The position numbers and the translations under genes are program-made. From Lepus europaeus (taxonomy: Eukaryota; Chordata; Mammalia; Lagomorpha; Leporidae), in contig NC_084850.1 of the NCBI RefSeq assembly GCF_033115175.1, positions 3,037,024 through 3,101,023 of the forward strand: a stretch of 64,000 bases of DNA, read 5' to 3'. Of the stretch, positions 54,810 through 64,000 are shown one piece after another. The notes beneath the pieces are model-generated. The model was given only the letters and a program-made list of their open reading frames with translations, searched no databases and was not told the origin of the DNA. The stretch's first letter is position 1; each line of letters begins with the position of its first letter.

Positions 54810-54869
<60 letters not shown>

Positions 54870-55030
54870 AGCTCAGGCAGCATAGTGAGCAAAGGATTGA
54901 CAGTGTAAGTTCGCAGCCAGTCTTTTAGCCCTCGATGAGGAGGTGGGATTTCATCCTGAGGGCCACAAAAATCGCACAGAATTTCTGACAGGTCAGGTTT
55001 GTGCTTCAAAAAGGCTTGTGTTTAAATGGC
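54271..55030. other. No gene recognised
   Basis: 54300-54600 (ttgctctgccgaaagccctt ...) has the feel of an ancient mammalian repeat but was not identified. The (GA)27 tract lies within. Confidence 0.3.
54814..54867. repeat. (GA)n microsatellite, 27 units
   Basis: Uninterrupted GA dinucleotides, not attached to a SINE. Likely length-polymorphic. Confidence 0.97.
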
Positions 55031-55570
55031 ATAGTATCTATGTAGAAGAATTTAGTGATATCTAGCAACATTGCATATTCACGTACCTTTTGAGTTAACA
55101 ATTCTGTGTCTGTGAATGTATCCAGAAAATATGCAGCTGAATATGCAAGGCTCTTTGTTGCAGCACTATCTGCAACAGCAAATGTTTGGAAACAACCTAA
55201 TGTCCATCAGTAAGGAGTTGGTTGAATAAACTGAAGTCTAGCTATATAATGTTGAACTGAAAGATAAATGAGGAGGGTCTTGATGATGATATCTACTGAA
55301 GATATACGGCCAAGTAAGAAGGCAAGATGCAGAAGATGAAGAAGAATATAAGAGGAAAGCTTTTGTGTGAAGAAGTGTGGATGTATACATACAAAGGTGT
55401 GTGTGTCTTTTCAAAATTTAATAGTGAAAGAACCAAAAGCAACAGAAAGCAGTTGCCTGTAGGTGAACAGAGGGAAAATAAAGAATGGAGAGAGAAGACA
55501 CAGATGAAAGCTAAATCTCAAAATCTTTTTGTGTTTTTGACTTATACCTGTTAATATTTTATATAATTTT
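55030..55570 (+). mobile_element. Old L1-type 3' end, plus strand
   Basis: gttgcagcactatctgcaac, aaacaacctaatgtccatca, gttgaataaactgaagtcta and an A-rich end resemble an ancient L1M 3' region. Confidence 0.5.
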
Positions 55571-56480
55571 AAAGCAAAATTAAATCAAAGAAAAAATCCC
55601 CCTAACTTTGTATTCAACTTTAAGGTTGAATACAAATTTAAATAAGCAAACCTATCTGCATATCAAGTTGATGGCATAATCGTACAGAATAGAATAATTT
55701 GAAGATTTTTGAAACAGTGTTTGGATTGCATATCCCTGGTGGAATACATGCTGAAGACAAAGAAACAGAAAGAAGTATTAAATTACATGCAGTCTTTTGA
55801 AATCAGCTTTGATGGTATTATTATTATTTTAACACACAGAGAATAAAACAAATTATGAATATGTGCATAGGCATACACATTAGAATACATCAAGTAAATA
55901 ATAATGTAAATGTTATTAGGAATATTCTCAGCACAAGAGAAAAGAGATATTATAAAATAAAAAGGCATTCAGCAAAATGTATTACATTCTTTCTCATTCA
56001 TTCAAACGTTCAGTTTGAACCCTTCAGTTTTGGAGTTCTAAAAGGCCCATGTTTCCTAGCTGTGTGCACCACAAAGACAAAGAGACAGTGCAGCCTGGTA
56101 GCAAAGGACATTCCTACTGCACAGCCTGTGGTCTGTGGATGCTAATTCTCACCCAGGCCTGCCCGAGCTTCTTGGAGAAGTGGTTTACTCCAAGTCTCTG
56201 GCAGAAAATAGTCAAGATGAGCTGAAGGAAGACCTCTTGTGTTTCGTAAAATCACCGAAGATTACTGGGATCAAGTGAAAAGGACATAGGAAGCTCTTCA
56301 CTTCGGAGAATGCCAGAATGGCTTGTTGATCAGTCTTCCAGCTGAGAACAACTGGAAGAGCTGGGGACAAAAGGGGAAAACATCTGCTTAACAACACTGC
56401 AGAGCTACCAATCTGGCAAGCACTTAAGAGACCGGAATGCCAAAGAGAAGGGGGACACAGAGAGATAAACCTGACAATTG
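55571..56480. other. No gene recognised
   Basis: AT-rich then mixed unique-looking sequence with no supported ORF. Confidence 0.35.
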
Positions 56481-56484
56481 GCAC

Positions 56485-57115
56485 CACTATTTTATTTTAA
56501 AGATTTATGACTTTATTGGAAGTTGGCCGTTGTCACTGCAGCCACCAATTCACCTGTACACACAGTATACACAGCCCAACCAGTACCCAGGTCCTCGCAG
56601 CCTTCTACAGTACACAGAATGCAAAAGAACCATGCAAAACAGGGGGCTCCCCCCAGGATGGTGCCTAGCGGCTGCTTTGCAACCTAACTCCCTGGCTAGG
56701 AACACTCAGGTCCTACGAGCTATCCTCAGCTCCATTCGGTCCCCCGACTCCAGCATGACAAGGTCTGGAAGCCAGTGTTGGGGTTGGATGCCTTCAAGCA
56801 ATGCAGGAGATGAGCAAAGGAGGCTTGGAAAGCCTGAGCCCAAAGCCATGTGGGTTCACAGGCCACTGAAGAAGTTGCTGGAGGCCCCCAAATGTCCCTG
56901 GTTTTTCAGTTGGTACCACTTTTGTCCTCAAGGCCTATGCCAATTCCAAGCAGTGGCTAAGAGGCTGAGCAGGGTTCTGATTGTCTTTGAGGCTGGAGAA
57001 ACTAACATTGGCAATCAGGGCCAATCGAGAGGAGATCTGGTAAATAGGTTTTCAGTTGAGATCCCCAAAGGGCTACAACTAGATTTAGATTGAAGCCCAG
57101 TTTTTCATTGGTTCA
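56485..57115 (-). pseudogene. Possible retrocopy of a 3'UTR or dead processed pseudogene
   Basis: On the minus strand the segment ends GCCAACTTCCAATAAAGTC followed by an A-rich stretch (aaatctttaaaataaaa), the look of an mRNA 3' end. The composition is unlike its AT-rich surroundings. The plus strand has a 218-codon open frame (56437-57093) with no recognised domain; I treat it as antisense coincidence. The parent gene was not identified. Confidence 0.25.
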
Positions 57116-57183
57116 AGCACTCCTTAGATTTAGATCACCTGCTCCTACCCGTACTACATGTGAGAATTCAAGTAAATTCTCTA

Positions 57184-57230
57184 TTTTTTTCTCTTTGAAA
57201 AATTTGAAAGGCAGAGTTACAGAGAGGCAG

Positions 57231-57269
<39 letters not shown>

Positions 57270-57500
57270 CTTCTATCTGCTGGTTCACTCCCTAAATGGC
57301 CACAAAGGCCAGAGCTGGGCTGATCCAAAGCCAGGGAGCCAGGAGCTTTATCCAGGTCTCCCACACAAGGGCAGAGGCCTAAGCACTTGGGCCATCTTCT
57401 CCTGCTTTCCCAGGTGCATTAGCAGGAACATGGATTGGAAGTGGAGAAACTAGGCCCCAAATTCCGTCTTTAAGAATACCAGTCAGCCAGCTCCTCAGAT
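57184..57500 (-). mobile_element. CSINE, minus strand
   Basis: AAATTTGAAAGGCAGAGTTAC start, (GA)n at 57235-57267, body; the head is eroded. Confidence 0.88.
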
Positions 57501-57554
57501 TACTTCTTCATATATTCATAAACAATGTTCAGTATTTAATAAGAAATTATCAAT

Positions 57555-57828
57555 GGGCAGGCATTTAGCATGGCAGTTAGAGATGCCACTTAGGCTGCCT
57601 GCATCAGGTTCCTGCTAATGCATGCCCTGGGAGGCAGCAGGTGATGGTCAAGTACTTGGGTCCCTGCCACCCATGTGGGAGACTCAGAGTTCCTGTCTTC
57701 TGGGTTTGGCCTAGCACAGTCCTAGCTGTTTTGGGCATTTGGGGAGGAAACCACTAGTTGTAAGATCTCTGTCTACTCTCTCTCTCTCTCTCTCTCTCTC
57801 TGTGGCTGCCTTTCAAATAAATAAAACA
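57555..57828 (+). mobile_element. CSINE, plus strand, diverged and internally deleted
   Basis: gggcaggcatttagcatggc head, missing part of the left body, then cccatgtgggagactcagag, CT tract (57775-57801) and TTTCAAATAAATAAAA. Confidence 0.82.
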
Positions 57829-58492
57829 TAAAGAGTATCAAGCGCAGCAGAAAACAAAATCAGGACAAGAGACAGCAGACATGGTCTTTAAAAATAACCA
57901 TGATTAACAGACCCAAGAAGTCACATGGCAAAATAGAGGCTATGAGCAGAGAGCCGAGAATCATACGGAAGAATTAAATGGATATTCTAAGATTGAAAAA
58001 TACAGTTCCTGAAAATGAACAGCCTAACGTGTCAGTTTAGCAGCAAATTATACATCCCTGAGGGAACGTCAGTAAGCTGGAAGACGCTGAAGTCTGGGTG
58101 AACAAGTGAAAGCGTGATGGATGCAGAAAAGCGTGTATATCTGTCACATTGTGAAGAAGTAGTACCCACGTTCCCACACTGCTGGACCGACCATGGGGAT
58201 TCCTGGAAGGATTCCAGATTGTGCTCGCCATGCACTGCCTTGCAGGAAAATGTCATCCATGAACTCCTAAGATCATTTCCTCATACCATGGTGTAAGAGG
58301 ACAGCAGCCTGCGCGAATAGGAAGGAAATAAGGAAGAAATTACTTTTTTATTTGTATGTATCTCATAAATACATTAGGAACACAGTGATTCTTCCCATTG
58401 TACCTGTCCTCCCACCCACTCTCCCACCCCCCCTCCTCCTCCCTCTCCTGTTCAGTCTGAGAAAGAAAAAGAATGGAGTGAAAAAAAGTTAG
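57829..58492. other. No gene recognised
   Basis: 57829-58020 (aatcaggacaagagacagca, gattaacagacccaagaagt) may be old L1 sequence. A pyrimidine-rich tract lies at 58407-58450. Confidence 0.3.
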
Positions 58493-58877
58493 AAAACTGG
58501 GAACCTGGCTGGCGCCGTGGCTCACTAGGCTAATCCTCCGCCTTGCGGCACCGGCACACCGGGTTCTACTCCTGGTCGGGGCACCGGATTCTGTCCCGGT
58601 TGCCCCTCTTCCAGGCCAGCTCTCTGCTGTGGCCAGGGAGTGCAGTGGAGGATGGCCCAAATGCTTGGGCCCTGCACCCCATGGGAGACCAGGAGGAAGC
58701 ACCTGGCTCCTGCCATCGGATCAGCGCGGTGCGCCGGCCGCAGCGCGCCAACCGCGGCGGCCATTGGAGGGTGAACCAACGGCAAAAGGAAGACCTTTCT
58801 CTCTGTCTCTCTCTCACTGTCCACTCTGCCTGTCAAAAAAAAAAATTAAAAATAAATTAAAAAAAAAACTGGGAACC
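58493..58877 (+). mobile_element. Young CSINE (CSINE2-type) with perfect duplication
   Basis: Plus-strand copy 58506-58864 with CCGCGGCGGCCATTGGAGGG and CACTGTCCACTCTGCCTGTC tail. Flanks aaaactgggaacc (58493-58505 and 58865-58877) are identical. Confidence 0.96.
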
Positions 58878-58904
58878 AATTATTGACATTCAGTGGAAAT
58901 ACTC

Positions 58905-58990
58905 ATAGGTGAAAAGAGAAGGAGAAGGAAGAAGAAAAGAGAGGGGGAGTGAGGGAAGAAGGGAGAAAAGATGGGAAGCAGGAAGGAAAT
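58905..58990. repeat. Purine-rich GA/GGAA tract
   Basis: Nearly pure A/G on the plus strand. Confidence 0.75.
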
Positions 58991-60005
58991 TAGCAAAGCA
59001 ATTTGCTGCAGGTACCAGCTGGGACACAAGAGATAGGCTGATGAGGACATTCATATTATCACCAGCCACACCGCGCAAGTTCTGGGAACTCGAAACCCTG
59101 AAAACATTTCCAAATGGCAGATATGTCCAGTTTACAGATGGAAAACTTGTGGATAGCACTCCAGTTTTCGTTACCAGATAGATTTTTTTCTCTGGATGAA
59201 ACCCCAGGCATTAGGCCAGCAGCACGCCCAGGGGACTGATGAGCGGTGGGGAGTCAGGCCCTCAAGGTATAAGTAAACCTTAAAGCCAGCACCCAATCTT
59301 CTAATTTCCTGCCTGCTCAGCCCTGTTTGCTCCCATGTTCAACGAATGAAAAGGACAAAAACAAGCACGCAGTATTAGACAGAAAAGGCTCAAGAAGTGA
59401 GATCTCAAGGGACTTAAGGCCTAAGCCACACAAGAATCCCCCCATTTATCTAATTGCTGCCAGAATCCCTGTTTCAGTTTGTGTGTGGCCCTGAAAAAAG
59501 GCTACCTAATAATCACTGTACAGGTGGCCCTGATTATAAGCTTGATTTTGAGATTTTCACAAGTGCACAATTGATTGTTCGAAACTACCGTGGTCTTAGA
59601 ACTGTACTGTCTGAGGTAACAAAAAATCACTCCCTTTGGATGTTCAGATGCTCAAATGTCCTCATCAAGTCCTTACCATGTAGTTATCTAGGCTGGCTTG
59701 AACTCTTTGACAACAGGCAGTTTTCCACCCCCTGGAGTAGCTAACCAAGCTAAATCTAGCCTGTGGGTATGGTAAGGTACAGGTGGAGCACTGAAATAAT
59801 TTGTTGTGTACTTATCCAACAGTGACAGCACTGATCTTTTCCTCTTGGAAGAAATGCCATGGACTTTCTCTGCCTCTGCATCTTCTCTGTCTTTGAAACA
59901 TCAGTGTACCTCTAAGAATTACTGGTCTGTCCCACTAACCAACGGGCCAGCTCTTTGCAAAGTGCTAGATAGTGTGGTTGAATTCAAACAGTTCGAAAAT
60001 ACTTG
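58991..60005. other. No gene recognised
   Basis: About 1 kb of unique-looking sequence. Open frames up to 96 codons (59454-59744) carry no recognisable features. Confidence 0.35.
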
Positions 60006-60325
60006 TGGGACTTTGTTACGGCACAGTGAGTTAAACTGCTGCCTACATGAGGGCATCCCATATCAGAGTACCAGTTTGAGTCTGAGCTGCTCTACTTCCA
60101 ATCTAGCTCCTTGCTAATGTGCCTAGAAAAGCAGCAGAAGATGGCCACAGTGTTTGGGCCCCTGCATCCACCTGGGAGACCTAGATGGAGCTCCAGGCTT
60201 CTGACTTGAACCTGGCCCAGCCCCAGTCCCAGATGTTGTGGCCATTTGGGGAGCGAACCAGCAGGTGGAAGATCTCTCTTCTCTCTCTCTCTCTCTCTCC
60301 TTCAAATAAATAAATAAATCTTACC
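60006..60325 (+). mobile_element. CSINE, plus strand, old
   Basis: gggactttgttacggcacag head, full body, CT tract and AAATAAATAAATAAATCTT tail. Confidence 0.88.
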
Positions 60326-60949
60326 ACTTCACACTTGCAAGTGACTTCTGCATGTACTGTTAGGATCAGTTGTTTGCTGCTGTACCTGAGGCCATAACAT
60401 CATTGTAAGAGGGTGGGCATCTTTGGTACTTATTCAGCAAGCAGTAAACAATCATGGTTATCACTCGGGCTGTCTGCCTCTCACTTTACAGGTGAAGTGT
60501 TTTCATTGAAATAAAACTCAGTTTCCATGTTTATTTCTTTCAAAATGGAGTCCCTCATATCAACAAGTGCCATCTGTAGATGATATTGCACATTCATTCG
60601 TTTATTCCACGGAGCCTGGTGAGCATAAGAAGCATTAAGAGCTTCTTCATGGAGACAAGTCCTCACTATTTATTTTGGTGTCATTAGACCAGGTGGGATT
60701 GTGGCCGTGTGGCCTGTGGTTGAACATGGAGCCATCTATGAGATCCTTAGGCTGGGAACCACAGCTGGGGAGGAACTAGTTAATTCCAGTCTGGCTCCAG
60801 ACATCCCAGGGCAAGACTGGGATGATTTTCTGCAACTTTCACTCATCCCGATGTGAAGAAGTCATCGGAAGCTGGGGATTTACTAGGGAGTGAGACAACA
60901 TTATGAAAGAAGACTGGAAGATCCAGAAACACACCTGGCTCACTGCGGT
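60326..60949. other. No gene recognised
   Basis: Unique-looking intergenic sequence. Confidence 0.35.
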
Positions 60950-61165
60950 CTACCCTGAAGCTCCCCTGCCTCCATGCATTGGTCTTTCACTTGACTGCTT
61001 CCCCTCTCCTCTCAACATTGAATTGAAATCATACCCTTACTTAAAGGCTTGACTCACACAACTTTCTCCTTGAAGCCTCCTTCAGTTGTCTCAGAGAATA
61101 AGTAAAATTTTCCCTATGATTGCAATCTCCTTGAGAATGTTCACTGCATCTCAACCTGACATATG
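60950..61165 (+). mobile_element. L2-like LINE 3' fragment, plus strand
   Basis: actttctccttgaagcctcc and caatctccttgagaatgttc resemble the L2 3' end. Confidence 0.45.
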
Positions 61166-61474
61166 TTTAAGGGACATATGAGGCCAGATAAGCAGAAAAC
61201 AGCTGAGTATACGAACCCGAATACTCAGGCCAGAGGTCTAGACTGAAAACAAAGATCTGAGAGTCCGAGAATATAGATGACAGTTGAAACCATGAGAGAG
61301 GATGAGACAGATCATACAAAGAGAGTACTCATAGGGAAGCAAAGAAAAGGAGTGCATGGCATGTGAAAGTTGTATTGCTAGTGCAAAAAAATGTCTGTTG
61401 GCTATGTTGCCATGTGGGAATTCAATAAGTAAAGGTTCAGGTAGCTACGCTCCAAGTCTTGAATGATCCTCATG

Positions 61475-61695
61475 ACAGCACTATGTTGTACATACTGGGT
61501 ATTATGCACCCTACTATGGATTTTACACGAGTCTTAGCAAATTTTCCAAAGATTGCCTGATATAAACACTGATGTCTCCACTTCACGGATGAGGAAAATG
61601 AGTCAGAGACGTCAACTAATTTACCCAAGGTCAAGGAATGGAGCTGGGATCTGTGTCTAGTTAGGTGAAGCTCAAAAGCCCATCTCTTGATAGCC
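61475..61695 (-). mobile_element. MIR SINE, minus strand
   Basis: gtctccacttcacggatgag, gaaaatgagtcagagacgtc, aatttacccaaggtcaagga and tggagctgggatctgtgtct are antisense MIR. Confidence 0.75.
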
Positions 61696-61737
61696 ATGCC
61701 GTACTGGCTTCTCACCATTCCAGTTACCCATTGACGT

Positions 61738-62067
61738 ACTAAATATATTTTAGAATTTATTTTATTTATTGAAAGGCAGAGTTAGAGAGAGAGAGAGAGA
61801 GAGAAAATCTTCTATCCACTTGTTCATTCCCCAAATGGCTAGGGCTGGGCCAGGCTGAAGCCAGGAGCTAGAACTCCATGTGGGTCTCCATGTGGGTACA
61901 GGGGCCCAAGAACTTGGTCCATATTCACCTGCTTTCCCAGTAGCATTAGCAGGGAGCTGAATCCAAAATGGAGCAGCTGGACTTGAAGTGGCACTCATAC
62001 GGCATGCTGACATCACAGGTGGCAGCTTAACCTGCTGCACCACAAGGCTGGCCCCACCAAATATATT
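61738..62067 (-). mobile_element. CSINE, minus strand, with duplication
   Basis: Body about 61751-62055. Flanks actaaatatatt and accaaatatatt, starting at 61738 and 62056. Confidence 0.93.
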
Positions 62068-63871
62068 CTTATTTCATCTGAGCTGGAAAAGCACCTGCCA
62101 CTAGGGTCCCCTCAAGGACAAGACAATGACAAGAGACGAAGTCTACAGGTGCTACTTGATAGATAAGTAACAGAGTGAGAAGTTCCATTCTAAAGATTCT
62201 CCCTGTAACAAGGCTTCAACTGCCCTGATAGTCCCCTCCAGTTCCCCCCAGAGCCCACTCACAGGAACCGCTATGAAAAGGTGGCTCTGTGTTTCTCAAT
62301 CCCTGAAGTTTACTTGATTTCTATGTGTAGGCTGGAGAGGGTAAGGTGGCAGCAGGAGCTAAGTTAAACAACAGTGTTGCCATAGAAAGAGCAACAGACG
62401 CTTTCTCAAATCAAGTACACTTTTCTATTTCTTCAAGCCTTTGATTAAACTGTGGGAAAATATATTGCAGTATCAAAAGAACAAGCTGAGATACCTCATA
62501 GGCGATGAGCTTCTCATAGTCCTCCAGGCGGAATGAACCTCTGTTTTCCCTGGGTTCCTGTGGCACACTGTCCCAGGGACCCCTGTTGCGTATGTCCCTG
62601 CTAATCTCTCTCAAGAGGTCTGAGCCCTGAGAAGGCAGGACTCTGCCTTGCTCATCCTGGGAATTCCCACAGAGGTTACCACTGTGCCCTTCCCACGGCG
62701 ATCAGAAGCGGACACTGATAGGGTGAACAGTTGGGGACGGCTTTCGTGCTTACTCCATAGCCTGCTTGGTGGGGATCCCTAGCCTCATCTTTCCCTTAAC
62801 CCTTAATCTGCTCTTTACCAATTCCTTCTGCTTTGCCAGAGCACACCATTACAATATCATAGCATCACTGTCTATTTGCTCGTGCGTTTCACCTGTAGTC
62901 TGAGAGCAAATTAATAGCATGGCTCTGCCTGATCTCCGTGCGCCTGCAATATAATGCCTAACATGTGCATGATGAATGGATAAAACAAAAGAAAAGAGTA
63001 GACAGGGACAGGAGGACAGAGCGAACGAGGCAAACAGAGAGTGAGGAAGGGAAAGAGGGATGAAAGGAGACAGAAAAGATGATGCAGAGATTCTACATTT
63101 TTGAACTGGGACAAGGGTAGTGCCTATCCTTCCCCACAATAGGAAGCTAAGAAAAGAAACTAGTGTGCACGGGAGAAGGGGGAGGGGGTCCATTTTCCTC
63201 ACCTTTGGAAGAAATTAAAAGAGTATCAGCATAAAAGTAGAAATAACTGTGACACCTTGATTATATAGCAGGAAAATCATGCACCGTGGATTGCTGTCCA
63301 TTTCTCTCCTCTCCAACTTTGTCCAACTGAGGCTCCTCGATGTGCCAGGAGGTGTTCACCCCCTCAGTCTACTTGGGATTGATGTGGCGTACATGGTGGC
63401 ATATATGCTACCACTTTGCTAAAACTTCATGCCACACTGAACACTAAGTTGATTGCTGCTTTTAGGAATGTGACTTGTAAGGCAAATTTCAGAAATATTT
63501 AATGATTGATCGATGTGCAAAAATTGCTCCAAGTCGAAAGCTGTCAAATACCAAATCTAGAAAAAGATGACAAGGGAGAAGAGGGCCTAAAGAGTCAGTT
63601 TTAAAGTACAGATTGAAAGGGGTGAAAAGCAATGATTTGGCAAAATAAACTATAGATTTGAGAGCATCTATGCTCTGTTTTTCCTAAATCAGATGGATGC
63701 AATGGGACAGTAAAAGGAGGATTCTGATAAAGGTATTGTCTTTCTTCATGAACAATTAAATGAGAGGGAATAAACTTTGGCTGAAGCAGTCTTTGTTTTG
63801 ATTGGTTATAAGGGAGAACTGTGTGACTTGCAAGAACTCTAAAAAGATCCATTTAAAAGGCTATGATTCCA
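62068..63871. other. No gene recognised
   Basis: 1.8 kb of unique-looking intergenic sequence. A purine-rich stretch lies at 62985-63080. No supported coding region or RNA gene. Confidence 0.35.
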
Positions 63872-64000
63872 TGGCCAGCACTGTGGCACAGCAGGTTAAA
63901 GCCATGACCTGCAGTGCCAGCATCCCATATGGGTGCTGGTTCGAGTCCTGGTTGCTCCACTTCCGATCCGGCTCCCTGCTAATGCAGCTGGGAAAAGCAG
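63872..64000 (+). mobile_element. CSINE, plus strand, cut by the window end
   Basis: Head ATGGCCAGCACTGTGGCACA and left body (CCATATGGGTGCTGGTTCGA); continues past 64000. Confidence 0.93.

Overview
This is a window of mammalian nuclear DNA, almost certainly from a lagomorph and most likely the European rabbit. The diagnostic signal is about 38 copies of the tRNA-derived CSINE (rabbit C repeat). They occur on both strands, from old diverged copies to young ones with intact poly(A) tails and target-site duplications. L1 fragments, MaLR (MLT1-type) LTRs, MIR and L2 relics and several endogenous-retrovirus solo LTRs fill much of the rest.

One protein-coding gene is supported: VMA21, the V-ATPase assembly chaperone of the ER, read on the minus strand. 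Its three coding exons are 16718-16770, 10051-10160 and 9363-9505 and give a complete 101-residue protein. The exon phases (53, 110 and 143 coding bases) match the human gene. A second, in-frame first exon at 16977-17086 would give a 120-residue isoform. Both first exons lie in a TATA-less CpG-island promoter (about 16490-17330). It carries a perfect palindromic CLEAR/TFEB-type box GTCACGTGAC at 16963-16972, an ETS site and an NRF1-like site. VMA21 is X-linked in placental mammals, so the window is probably X chromosome.

Layout. 1-6000: gene-poor flank downstream of VMA21, with a solo LTR (751-1419), a CSINE and an L1 3'UTR insertion. About 6000-9362: AT-rich, probable 3'UTR of VMA21. 9363-17090: the VMA21 exons; intron 1 holds CSINEs, an old L1 endonuclease-domain remnant (13.0-14.3 kb) and an unexplained GC-rich block (10.39-11.23 kb). 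17.1-64 kb: upstream intergenic DNA with no supported gene. It is a layered retroelement landscape with two solo LTRs (22372-22982 and 25388-26029), a twin-primed L1 (36.56-37.49 kb), a palindromic SINE (33.27-33.56 kb), nested SINEs (31.0-31.7 kb) and a triple SINE cluster (50.2-51.2 kb).

I found no new multi-gene system. The most informative points are the two-first-exon arrangement of VMA21 with a CLEAR box abutting a splice donor, and the datable nested insertions. All family assignments come from reading the sequence against remembered consensus patterns; no search was run.
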